This document shows positions 1 through 8,800 of a stretch of DNA of 20,000 nucleotides, in pieces. The stretch spans positions 8,727 to 28,726 of the forward strand of contig NW_013654901.1 in the NCBI RefSeq assembly GCF_000499385.1, given 5' to 3'. The notes under the pieces are model-generated. The model made no database searches. It had not been told where the DNA came from and was given only the letters and a program-made list of their open reading frames with translations. A program made the position numbers and the translations under genes. The first letter of the stretch is position 1; the number at the start of each line of letters is the position of its first letter. This DNA is from Eimeria necatrix (taxonomy: Eukaryota; Apicomplexa; Conoidasida; Eucoccidiorida; Eimeriidae).

Positions 1-60
<60 letters not shown>
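1..60 (+). repeat. (CAG)20 tract at window edge
   Basis: Twenty perfect CAG units run directly into GTGACGTGCGTGGACACG, the beta-strand before the DTPGH motif of IF-2. They are in frame with it, so they could encode poly-Gln inside the protein. The final CAG could equally be a splice acceptor. The sequence here cannot decide between the two. Confidence 0.9.
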
Positions 61-61
<1 letters not shown>

Positions 62-321
62 TGACGTGCGTGGACACGCCTGGGCACGCAGCCTTCGCGA
101 CGATGCGGCGGCGGGGAGCAGCAGCAACGGACATTGCGCTGCTGGTGGTTGCTGGAGATGAAGGAGTAAAACTTCAAACTTTGGAAAGTTTGAAATTAAT
201 AAAAGACAAAAACATTCTTTTCATTGTTGTCGTCACCAAGATGGACAGGCCCGGCGCCAGCGTCGAACGGTGCGCTGCTGCTGCTGCTGCTGCTGCGCTG
301 CTGCTGCTGCTGCTGCTGCTG

Positions 322-354
<33 letters not shown>

Positions 355-1058
355 GCTGCTGCTGCTGCTGCTGCTGCTGCGCTGCTGCTGCTGGGATGCT
401 GCTGCTGGGATGCTGCTGCTGGGATGCTGCTGCTGGGATGCTGCTGCTGGGATGCTGCTGCTGCTGCGCTGCTGCTACTGAGGCGCTGCTGCTGACATGA
501 TGCTGCAGATGCGCTGCTGCTGCTGCGCTGCTGCTGCAGCTGTGCTGCTGCTGCTGCGCTGCTGCTGTTCTCTGTGTTATGCGGCTTTGCTGTGGAGCGC
601 ACTTTTGTCTTTTCTTTTGCTATCTGGCATCTCTTTTGCTGCTTCTTTTTTCATTTAAATTAAAAAAAAAATAATTAATAATAAATAATAAATAAAAAAA
701 GCAAATAAACAAATAATCAAGGAAATGCCGCTGCAGCAGCGCGAAAGAAGAACTGCTGCATGCAGCAGCAAGCATCTGCCACCCCACACATTTCTAAAAG
801 TCTTTTTTTACTTTTTACACTTATTAGTTTATTTTTTAAATTAAAAATACCATTTTAATTAAATAATTCACTTTTGAAAATGCAGCAATGCTGCATGCAT
901 GCATCTCACTTTGACAGAAATGAAAAAAATACATTTTCTAACTTATTAAATTCATAAATGCCATTTAAGTGTTTTTAAAGCACTTTGTGCTTTATATCTT
1001 CTTCTATAATTCACTTTTCCCTTGCTGCTGCTTCTCCCCTGCATGCCCGTTACCAGCC

Positions 1059-1105
<47 letters not shown>

Positions 1106-1751
1106 AGGGTGAAGAAGCAGCTCGGGGCTCTGGGCGTTGTGAGCTACGAAGACGGCGGCGACGTTCCGGTGCGCTGCAGCTGCCGACTAGCCACAGCTTT
1201 CGAACCCACGTTTTAGGGTTTAGGGTTTAGGGTTTAGGGTTTAGGGTTTAGGGTTTAGGGTTTAGGGTTTGTTGCTGCGCAGTTTGTGGGCGTGAGTGCC
1301 AAAACTGGAGAAGGGCTGGAGGACTTGGGCGCGGCCATTTCGCTGCTGGCGGGGACTTTGGACCATTTGCTGCTGCCGGGCCCGCCGCCCTGGGGGGCCC
1401 CCGGGGGCCCCCCGGGGGGCCTCGTGCTGGACTCTGTAGTGGACCCTCGCCGGGGCCGTCTTCTCCGCGTCATTGTCCGTTCGGGGTACTTCAGAGAAGG
1501 TTCTTGGGTGGCTGTGGGGCCCCACTTTGCCCGCATTAAGCGCCTTTACAAGCCCCCGCAGCCGGGGGGCCCCCCGGGGGGCCCCCCCGGGGAGGCCCTG
1601 CGGGTGGCCGTTGCAGGAATGAATGAGGCGGTGGAGATCGGAGGACTGGGGGAGTTGGAGGCTTCTGCGGGGCAGCTGGTGATGCAGACAAAGACGCAGC
1701 AGCAGGCAGCAAAGCTTGCTGCTATGGCGCAGCGGGCCTTGCAGGTCCGGC

Positions 1752-1798
<47 letters not shown>

Positions 1799-4108
1799 GA
1801 ATGAGGCGAAGGCTCGCGGGCGCGAGGGCGCTCTTGTGGGGCGAGTGCTGGGGGGTTCTCGAGGGCTTCGGTGTGGGTTTTATGAAGGCGAAAGGGTTTA
1901 GGGTTTAGGGTTTAGGGTTTAGGGTTTAGGGTTTAGGGTTTTGGGCGTGGGGTGCGTGCAGGCGCGGTCCCTGCAGAAGCAGCAGGAGGGAGAAGCGCTG
2001 GAGGTGGGCGAGAGGGTCCAGGGGAAGGGGCTTGCGGGGTCCAGGGCTTAGAACGAGGGTTTAGGGTTTAGGGTTTAGGGTTTAGGGTTTAGGGTTTAGG
2101 GTTTAGGGTTTAGGGTTTGCGAGCAGGACACGGTGTGGCGGCCGGAGCAGCTGCGGCACTCGGGCAGCAGCGCGCTGCCCGAAGTGGCGCTGGTGGTCAA
2201 AGCAGCAGACCAGGGCAGTCTGGAGGCAGTGGTCCACTGGTTAGCAGCAAAGAACCAGTGGACCAGGCAGCAGCCGGCGCTTCCTGCTGCAGTGCAGCAA
2301 GCGCTGGCCCGGGCCGCAGCAGCAGCAGCAGCCCCAGCAGCAGCAGCAGCAGCAGCCGCCCCAGCAGCAGCAGCGGCGGCGCAGGCGGGGGGGGCCCCGG
2401 GCAGCAGCAAAGAAGCGCTGCAGCAGCAGCTGCTGCAGCAGCAGCAGCTGCTGCTGCAGCAGTGGAGGCCCCTCAGAGTGGTCAAGTCCGGTGTGGGGCC
2501 CGTCAGCCCCTCAGACGCCAACTACGCCAAACTCACGGGGGCCATCTTGATAGCCTTTGGCGTCCCTCTCCTTGAAGGCGTTGGCCAGGTGAGCTAGCTA
2601 GCTAGCTAGCTAGCTAGCTAGCTAGCTGGCTAGCTGGCTAGCTAGCTGGTTAGCTAGCTGGCTGCCTAGCTGGCTGGCTAGCTAGATGGCTAGCTAGCTG
2701 CCTAGCTAGCTGGCTAGCTAGCTATCTGGCTAGGTAGCTAGGTAGCTAGCTGGCTAGCTAGCTGGCTGGCTAGCTAGCTAGCTAGCCAGCCTGCCACTGG
2801 GTAGTTCAGCTGGGGCGTTTTCGAGCTATTGGCACGGGAGGGCTGAGAGTGGTGCATTGGCCCGTGAGCGCCACTGGCTAGCTAGCTAGCCAGTTAGCTA
2901 GCTAGCTAGCTGGCTAGCTGGCTAGCTGGCTAGCTGGCGAGGCAGCCTGCTGCCTCTGTGGCCAGCCTGCTGCATGTCAGTGTGCGCGGCGGGGCGTAGG
3001 CGCTTCACCCGAGCAAGTTTTAGGGTTTAGGGTTTAGGGTTTAGGGTTTAGGGTTTAGGGTTTAGGGTTTGGGGTTTGGGTTTGGCGCAGCTGGTGGAGG
3101 AGTGGGGCGTGCCTTTGCGGAGCCACAGCGTGGTGTACCGGCTGTTTGAGGACTTGGAGTTGGTTTTGGATTTTCACTTCGGCAGCAAATTTGTGCTGCA
3201 GCAAACAGCTCGTGCTGCAGTGACCCGCGTGGGGTTTTACTCTTTGAAGAAGCAAAGGGGGGGCCCCCAACTGGTTTTGGGCCTCGAGGTCAAACAGGGG
3301 GCCCCCAGCACTCGCCACCTTTACTCTGTGGTGCGTTTGTGGGCTGCGGTGTACGTACACCCCACGCCCGCGCCCGGGGTGTACGTACACCCCACGCCCG
3401 CGCCTGCGGTGTACGTACACCCCGGGCGCGCGCGTGGGTGTACGTACACCCCGCGGGCCAGCTAGCTAGCTCGCGCGCCGGCCACAAAGCTGGCTAGCTG
3501 CTGCTGCGCAGCTAGCTAGCTGCGGGGCAGCAGCTGCTGCAGTGTGGGGCCCCACAGCTGGTGCTGGGCTGCTTGTGGGGCCTGGGGGCGCCGCTTGAGG
3601 TGTACGTACACCTCAGGGGCCAGGCAAGGGGCGGCGCTTTCTGCAAAGAGTTCATTTTTATTTATTTCTTTTTTCAGATTCGAGACGGGAAGACTCTGGC
3701 GGAGGGGCTGAAGGTGAAGTCGATGCAAAAAAGCAGAAAGAGGCGGTCTCGAGTTTGCCGAAAGGAAGTGAGCAGCAGCAGTTTCAATTCTTTTTTTCTT
3801 TTTCACTTTGCAGCTTTTCCTCTTCTTTTGCCTTTCTTTCAAAGCCTCTAACTGCTGCTGCATGCTGCATGCATGCAGCTGCATGCTGCATGCATGCAGC
3901 TGCATGCATGCAGCTGCATGCAGCATGCATGCATGCGTTTTGGGGCTTTCTGTGCATGCGTTTGGGGCTTTCAGGCCGCGACGGCGCAGTCATTTTCGAC
4001 GGCGACTTTGAGGACTTTCGCGAAGGCGATTTGTTGGTGGCTTTCGAAGAAAAAGAAAAAAAGCCGCCGGCCTTTTTGCCGCAGCACCACTTCATGAAGA
4101 CTTCTTAA
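1..4108 (+). CDS. Translation initiation factor IF-2, organellar type (5' partial, eight exons)
   Basis: This GTPase brings initiator tRNA to the small subunit of bacterial-type ribosomes, so in this nucleus it should serve the apicoplast or mitochondrion (inference; the targeting region is outside the window). Exons: (1 or 61)-269, 1108-1168, 1283-1744, 1962-2015, 2127-2588, 3091-3330, 3678-3767, 3975-4108. Exon 1 carries the G3 box (DTPGHAAF) and a G4-like TKMD followed by RPGASVER. Exon 2 gives VKKQLGALGVVSYEDGGDVP and exon 3 the G5-region VGVSAKTGEG plus domain II. Exon 5 holds VALVVKAADQGSLEAVV and VVKSGVGPVSPSD. Exon 6 carries HSVVYRLFEDL, exon 7 IRDGKTLAEGL, and the last exon DGDFEDFREGDLL before TAA at 4106. 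All introns are GT-AG and phase-matched except the last, where the phases disagree. GGPP and poly-A/Q insertions interrupt exons 3 and 5. The G1/P-loop lies upstream. The family call is firm; the exon ends are inferred. Confidence 0.93.
270..1107 (+). other. IF-2 intron 1 (838 bp, repeat-rich)
   Basis: The donor GTGCGC follows ...GTCGAACG and the acceptor CAG precedes GGTGAAGAAGCAG. The split Arg codon CG/G restores the IF-2 sequence ASVERVKKQL. Inside are three parts: a CTG tract at about 273-545 with a 15-base unit (GGGATGCTGCTGCTG) repeated near 390-460, an AT-rich middle (about 640-1020) containing TGCATGCATGCAT near 893, and a (CTG)n tract of about 15 units that ends directly in the acceptor. 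Confidence 0.85.
1212..1270 (+). repeat. Telomere-like (TTTAGGG)n tract in IF-2 intron 2
   Basis: About eight perfect TTTAGGG units fill half of the 114-bp intron 1169-1282. That intron is bounded by GTGCGC and GTTGCTGCGCAG. Coding sequence resumes 12 bases after the tract, so this is interstitial and not a chromosome end. Confidence 0.93.
1745..1961 (+). other. IF-2 intron 3 with CTG and TTTAGGG tracts
   Basis: The donor GTCCGG follows a CAG Gln codon. The intron holds (CTG)n at 1754-1797 and about seven TTTAGGG units at 1894-1941, and ends at GTGCGTGCAG. Both flanking exons are in phase 0. The stretch at 1800-1890 is open in one frame (KARGREGALVGRVLG), so an additional or alternative exon is possible. 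Confidence 0.7.
2056..2118 (+). repeat. Telomere-like (TTTAGGG)n tract in IF-2 intron 4
   Basis: About nine TTTAGGG units lie in the 111-bp intron 2016-2126. The acceptor GCGAGCAG follows within 8 bases of the last unit, and exon 5 starts DTVWRPEQL. Confidence 0.92.
2591..2944 (+). repeat. CTAG-rich (GCTA)n tract in IF-2 intron 5
   Basis: Intron 5 (2589-3090) starts GTGAGC and changes at once into degenerate GCTA/GCTG tetramers such as GCTAGCTAGCTAGCTGGCTA. A unique GC-rich island at about 2788-2875 interrupts them. GCTAGC is its own reverse complement, so the whole tract is self-complementary. A TTTAGGG tract follows before the acceptor. Confidence 0.9.
3018..3081 (+). repeat. Telomere-like (TTTAGGG)n tract in IF-2 intron 5
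   Basis: About eight TTTAGGG units degrade into GGGGTTTGGGTTTGG, followed by the acceptor GGCGCAG. Exon 6 begins with LVEEWGVPL at 3091. Confidence 0.92.
3348..3450 (+). repeat. Four tandem copies of the palindrome GGTGTACGTACACC
   Basis: Perfect 14-bp palindromes occur at 3348-3361, 3378-3391, 3408-3421 and 3437-3450. They repeat every 29-30 bases and are separated by GC-rich spacers (CCACGCCCGCGCC). They sit just inside IF-2 intron 6, whose best donor is at 3331. A fifth copy with flanks GA/TC extends to 18 bp at 3597-3614, and a GCTAGCTA stretch lies between at about 3461-3520. Confidence 0.95.
3862..3936 (+). repeat. TGCATGCA/TGCAGC cluster in last IF-2 intron
   Basis: Overlapping TGCATGCA octamers alternate with GCTGCA hexamers. 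The cluster lies between a pyrimidine-rich stretch (3785-3845) and the acceptor GGGGCTTTCAG. Known from the family: TGCATGC(A) is a recognised ApiAP2 binding motif in other apicomplexans. A binding role here is inference. Confidence 0.8.
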
Positions 4109-4115
4109 TGAAAAC

Positions 4116-4178
<63 letters not shown>

Positions 4179-4903
4179 TCTAATAGTAATGAAAAAAATA
4201 AATTTTAATGGTAATGAAAAAAATAAATTCTAATAGTTCATTTGAATGGAAAAAATAAATTCTAATAGTAATAAAAAAAAGAAACTGGCCACGTCAATGC
4301 AGAAACAAACGAGCTCTTGCCGCGTGTGGGACTTTGAACTTGCGATAAATTTAAAAAAAGAAAAAGACATTTAAGTGGCAAAAAAGAAAAAGACATTTAA
4401 GTGGTAAAGAAGAAAAAGACATTTAAGTGGAGCTTTCCCTCATAAGAGTTGCACAGAAGTGCAAAGCAGGGCTCAGTTGAATTAATTTGCAAAACTGGAA
4501 AACTGCCGGAAATTAAAAAGTGAACTTCGCGTCATTTCCCGCTGCAGTTTATTTTTTCGGTGGACCTTCGGAAACTTGAATTTTTCATGTTTTTGAATTT
4601 CGGGAACTTCGACGTGGAAAGCTGCCGCTTTTTCCTTTTCTGCAAAACCCCAACTGGTTTTTCGAAACGTTTAAACGCAAAGTGTTGAATTATTTTCCAT
4701 TTTAAGAACTGACGGGCTTTGGCAGCTGCGGCTTCTTCGACTGCTGCAGCTGCTGCAGAGCTGCCTATACACCCGAACTCGCGGCCCGCTGCGCAGCCGC
4801 GGCCGGCAGTTTCGAAAGCGCCTTCGCTGTTGGCAAAATAAAACAACTTCTGCAGTTCCCATGGGCTTTTCGCGCGTGTATTTGCCTTTAATTCTCACCC
4901 GAA
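4109..4903. other. Intergenic stretch between IF-2 and the next gene
   Basis: After the IF-2 stop there is an (AAT)n microsatellite at about 4116-4172. Near 4190-4280 come degenerate copies of AAAATAAATTCTAATAGTAA. Three copies of AAAGACATTTAAGTGG lie at about 4364-4430. From 4500 the sequence becomes mixed, with short GC-rich open segments (4720-4850) that could hold an unrecognised 5' exon of gene 2. A possible acceptor TTCTTCTCGCAG ends at 4922. No RNA gene was seen. Confidence 0.6.
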
Positions 4904-6525
4904 ATGTCCATTTCTTCTCGCAGTGGCTCTCCAGCCGGCGGAAAGCTGCAGCGGCTGCCGGCGCAAAGGACTCCGCCGCGGCCGCGCAGCTGCGCGCCGC
5001 CGGCGAAACGGCGGAGTCTGCAAAGTCGATTTGGCCGCAAAAGACTTTTTGCAAACAAAAACGCCGAATGGCCTTCGCCGGAAAGCAGGCGAAGAGCCCC
5101 CGGCCGCAGCCACTTGGCCGCAAACCTGAACTTGAACTCCGCTGATCCGGGGGCTCTCCGCGCGGGAATGCCGCCGATCCGCAGGCCAAAAACAACGCAA
5201 GTAACTTTACTTTGCTTTTTTCGCACAAGTGCTGCAGTCTGGCGGGGCTTTCCGCTCAAATCTGCTGCTGCAGCCCCAGGCACGCAGCAGCTGCCGCGCA
5301 AGGCGGAGTGCCCAGTTCAAGTCGCCGCGGACTTGCACGGCCAGCACTTCCCTGCGGGCCAACTCTTCCCCCCTGCCTCTCAAGCCTAAGGCCGCAGCAG
5401 CTCGGTGAGTTTCTTTTTTTTTTTCTGCTTTTTGTCTTCGCCAATTTTTCCACTTCAGCCCCCACAGCTGCCGCGCGCGGCGCCCAGCCACGCCCCTGCG
5501 CATGCGCAGCCCCCCTGCAAGCCCTTGGGCCGCAGCAGCTGCCGACGCAGCAGCAGCAGCAGCAGCAGCAGCAGCTGCTGCTGCTGCTGCTGCAGCAGCT
5601 GCTGCTGCTGCTGCGTCACCTCAAGAGCCTTCAGGCACTCCCCGCTCCGCCACTTCGCCGCTGCAGCAAAGGCTCCCCGTCAGCAGGCGGGGAGGATCTT
5701 TTTGGTGAGCTTTTACATTTTATTTTATTTTATTGATTTAATTTAATTTAATTTAATTAATTTAATTAATTTAATTAATTTAATTTTACTTCAATTGTTT
5801 TTCCAGGGGCTACAAGACCCCCCTGAAGACGCCTGAGGGCCCCAGCCGCCCGTTCACCCTCGGCGACGCCATGGTGAGCCACGAGGCTGTCTTGAATTTA
5901 TTTTAATTTTTTTACAAGTTTTAATTTGCTGCTGCTTCTTAAATCTCCCAATTTGCTGCTGCCAATTTGCTGCTGCCAGTTTGCTGCTGCCAATTTGCTG
6001 CTGCCAATTTGCTGCTGCTGCAGACTCGGGCCCGCTGCGCCTTCCTGGCGTCTCCTGCTGCTCCCCGCAAGCGCCAAACGTAGCAGCAGCAGCGCAGCAG
6101 CAGCACAGCAGCAGCACAGCAGCAGCGCAGCAGCAGCACAGCAGCAGCGCAGCAGCAGCACAGCAGCAGCACAGCAGCAGCACAGCAGCAGCAGGAGGGG
6201 CCCCCAGAGGCCGCTGCTGCAGCTGGGGGCCCCTAAGCAGCAGCAGGGGCCCCAAGGGCAGCAGCAAACCTCCGCTTGGTGCTGCTGCTTCAGCAGCAAA
6301 AGCAGCAGATTTAGTTCAATTTATATTTAATTAATTTACCTAATTTATTTGCAATTTAATTATTTTGCAATTCACTAATTTATTTGCAATTTAATTATTT
6401 TGCACTTCACTAATTTATTTGCAATTTAATTATTTTCACTTTCAAAGAAAAATCCGGCCAGAGGCCGCCAGGCGGTCTCGAGACTTTCAAGGCAGTGCCG
6501 CCTCGGAGCAGCACAGCCCCGTACA

Positions 6526-6596
<71 letters not shown>

Positions 6597-6599
6597 TTG

Positions 6600-6630
<31 letters not shown>

Positions 6631-6652
6631 GACGCTAGGCCTGGGCAGCTAG
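4904..6652 (+). CDS. Hypothetical basic Ser/Pro/Ala-rich protein (six exons)
   Basis: Not recognised. Phase-consistent exons are 4904-5200, 5238-5404, 5459-5704, 5807-5873, 6024-6079 and 6448-6652. The splice signals are good: donors GTAACT, GTGAGT, GTGAGC, GTGAGC and GTAGCA; acceptors GTGCTGCAG, CCACTTCAG, TTTTTCCAG, GCTGCTGCAG and CACTTTCAAAG. The product is strongly basic, for example PPAKRRSLQSRFGRKRLF near residue 35. It has an Ala run in exon 3, then GYKTPLKTPEGPSRPFTLGD in exon 4, the most ordinary-looking stretch. A second Ala run with scattered Val ends in ATLGLGS and TAG. The start at 4904 is the first ATG of the frame, but an exon beginning at 4923 after TCTCGCAG is an alternative. 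No signal peptide or membrane segment is obvious. If exon 5 is not spliced, a stop follows at 6081. Confidence 0.5.
5705..5806 (+). repeat. TTTAATTAA repeats in intron 4 of gene 2
   Basis: A short GT-AG intron of 102 bases consists largely of TTTAATTAA/ATTTTATTTT units, then the polypyrimidine stretch TTGTTTTTCCAG. It is AT-only, in strong contrast to the flanking GC-rich exons. Confidence 0.75.
5926..6023 (+). repeat. CAATTTGCTGCTGC tandem repeat before an acceptor
   Basis: Five or more 14-base units CAATTTGCTGCTGC (one with CAG for CAA) lie in intron 5 of gene 2. The array ends in GCTGCTGCTGCAG, used here as the 3' splice site of the short fifth exon. Confidence 0.8.
6080..6447 (+). other. 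Intron 6 region of gene 2: CAG/CACAG array and 37-bp AT repeats
   Basis: The first part is an array of CAGCAGCAG interrupted by CACAG/CGCAG (6082-6193). Next come GGGGCCCC blocks around 6195-6260. The last part holds three copies of a unit of about 37 bases starting TTATTTGCAATTTAATTATT (6345-6437). The inferred acceptor TTCACTTTCAAAG ends at 6447. If TAG at 6081 ends the gene instead, this is a 3' region. Confidence 0.6.
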
Positions 6653-6902
6653 TGCCTTCGGGGCTGGAGGAGGCGCAGCAGCTGCTGCTGCGGCTGGGGC
6701 TGCAGCCCCTCGCCGAGAATGGGCAAAACGTCGGAGTGTCCTGCTGCTAATCTGTCAGCAGCAAATTGATTCATTTTGGGGTCAAAAAGAGCCAAAGGGT
6801 CTTCGCCCAGCAGCAGCAGCTCCTTCCGGTCTGCTGCCTGCAGCCCCAGCTTCTTGTACTGCGGCAGCACCCGACTCGGCTTCTCCGCGCGCCGCACCGC
6901 CT

Positions 6903-6966
<64 letters not shown>

Positions 6967-7102
6967 AGCAGAAGCGAGTTGCAGCGCCCAGCTGTACGTG
7001 CACCCCAAACACCCACGCAGCTGCGCATACACCCCGCGCGCAGCCACAGCGCGCTGCCCCCCCTTCACTGCACGACTGCTGCTGCTGCTGCTGCTACGCC
7101 GC

Positions 7103-7162
<60 letters not shown>

Positions 7163-7364
7163 GGGCTTACGAGGAGGGCTGCGAGGAGGGGGTCTTGGAG
7201 GGCGTTTGGCAGCAGCAAAGTCTCTTTTGTGTCTTCAATTTTGTCAATTCGAATTCGAGTTTGGGCCTGGCGATGGCCCCACACTTTCCGCCACTTCTTC
7301 GGCCGCTGCTTCCCCAGGTGCAGCTTCGGGCCCCGGAAGTGCTTCACCACCGTCGCCCACACCT

Positions 7365-7424
<60 letters not shown>

Positions 7425-8706
7425 GACGCGGCGCTGAGTGAAAACGCGGGTGCGGCAGCTGCTGGCAGGCGCTAAAGAGCTGGCTTAAGTCCCAGCCTAT
7501 GCGCAAACAGCGCCAGCACCCACTAGCAGCTAGCTAGCTAGCTAACGAGCTAGCTAGCTAGCTAACGAGCTAGCTAGCTAGCTAACGAGCTAGCTAGCTA
7601 GCTAACGAGCTAGCTAGCTATCTAGCTAACTAGCCAACTTGCTAACGAGCTAGCTAGCTAGCTAACGGGCCAGCTAGCTAGCTAACGAGCTAGTTAGCTA
7701 GCTAGCTAACGAGCTAGCTAGCTAGCTAACGAGCTAGTTAGCTAGCTAGCTAACGAGCTAGTTAGCTAGCTAGCTAACGAGCTAGCTACCTAGCTAGCTA
7801 GCTCGTAGCTAGCTAGCTAACGAACTAGCTAACACTCGAGCTGGCTAAACTCCTCTCCAGAAGGCCTTTCAGGTCTCCAGCCCCCTAGCTAGCTAACCTC
7901 CTAGCCAGATGGCCTGCTAGCTAGCTAGGCTTGTAGCTAGAGAGCTTCTCAGCTAGCTAGCTTTCTAGCTAGCTAGCCTTCTAGCTAGCTAGCCTTCTAG
8001 CTAGCTAGCCTCCTGGCTAGCTAGTCTGTGAGCTAGCTGGCCTCTTCGCAAGCGAGCCTCCAGCTAGCTAGCCTCCCACCCAGCAAGCCCCCTAGCTAGC
8101 CAGCCAGCTAGCTAGCCAGCCAGCTAGCCAGCTAGCCAGCCAGCTAGCCAGCGAGCTAGCGAGCGAGCTAGCGAGCGAGCTAGCTAGCTAGCTGGGGAGT
8201 GGGAGCGCTGACCCGAATGTGCTCGAGAAAGGGCTGGCCGAGGAGAAGCGTGCCGTCCTGCTGCTGCAGCAGCAGCACGCGCAGCAGCAGCAGCAGCCCC
8301 CCCTCCTTTTGCTGCAGCAGATTCACATCATAAAAACGCCCCCTTTCCAGCCACCTTTTTCTCCCCCCAATTTCCGCCACCAAATATTCCCCGCTGCGGC
8401 TTTTCCCGTCCCCCAGGGCCGCCAGTTTCGCCTGCGCCGGCGAGTTCAGAAGGGCCCCCAGGGGCCCCCGGGGGGCCCCCCGGTACCCTTTCCGGGGGGC
8501 CCCCCGGGGGGGCCCCCCGGGGCCCCCCGGGGCCCCCGGGGCCCCCGGGGCCCCCGGGGAGCTTGGCCAGGGGGCCCCCCAGGGCGGGGGGGGCCCCCCG
8601 GGGGGGGGACCCCCGGGGAAGCGGCCTGCGGGGCCCCAACACGCTGCAGAGCCCCGAGAGCTGCAGACAGCGGGGGGCACTGCTGGCAGCAAAAAGCCAG
8701 AAACGA

Positions 8707-8738
<32 letters not shown>

Positions 8739-8800
8739 GGGTGCAGGAGCAGCAGCACGAACAGCAGCAGTACCCAGTGGGGCCCCCGCTGTGCATGCAT
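6649..8800 (-). CDS. Ribosomal protein bL21, organellar (three exons)
   Basis: A large-subunit protein of bacterial-type ribosomes. Exons on the minus strand are 8800-8213, 7362-7171 and 6900-6649, all phase 0 with GT-AG introns. Exon 1 starts at an ATG with MHAQRGPHWVLLLFVLLLLHP, a signal-peptide-like leader. A Q10 run and a Gly/Pro/Ala linker follow, then the bL21 core EYLVAEIGGRKRWLERGRFYD, LLLLRVLLLQQQDGTLLLGQ and PFLEHIR. Exon 2 completes the fold with VWATVVKHFRGPKLHLGKQR and the family signature KKWRKVWGHRQAQTRIRIDK. Exon 3 adds about 80 residues beyond the usual C-terminus (KKLGLQAADRKELLLLGED) with no family match I know. The product is about 343 residues against roughly 100 in bacteria. 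The leader favours secretory routing to the apicoplast; that is inference, and mitochondrial bL21 is the alternative. Confidence 0.9.
6901..7170 (-). other. bL21 intron 2 bracketed by complementary CAG and CTG tracts
   Basis: Read on the coding strand, the donor GTAAGC is followed almost at once by about 21 CAG units. Unique sequence and a short CAG block follow. About 21 CTG units then run directly into the CAG acceptor and exon 3 (AVRRAEKPS). The two tracts could pair over more than 60 bases. Confidence 0.8.
7363..8212 (-). repeat. bL21 intron 1: (CTAG)n array and CTG-to-acceptor tract
   Basis: This 850-base intron starts GTCAGC on the minus strand and ends in (CTG)18 plus CAG. Positions about 7530-8190 are almost wholly GCTAGCTA tetramers. 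The left half repeats GCTAACGAGCTAGCTA, with periods near 28 bases. The right half uses GCCTNCTAGCTAGCTA units. About 100 bases of unique sequence (7430-7525) separate it from the CTG tract. Confidence 0.88.

Noticed and set aside
1212..3081. A chromosome end or telomere junction
   Set aside because: The TTTAGGG tracts are short, repeated and flanked on both sides by consecutive IF-2 exons, so they are interstitial.
6766..7475. Long plus-strand frames opposite bL21
   Set aside because: They are mirror images of bL21 exons and the CAG tracts. The minus strand carries the conserved bL21 sequence.
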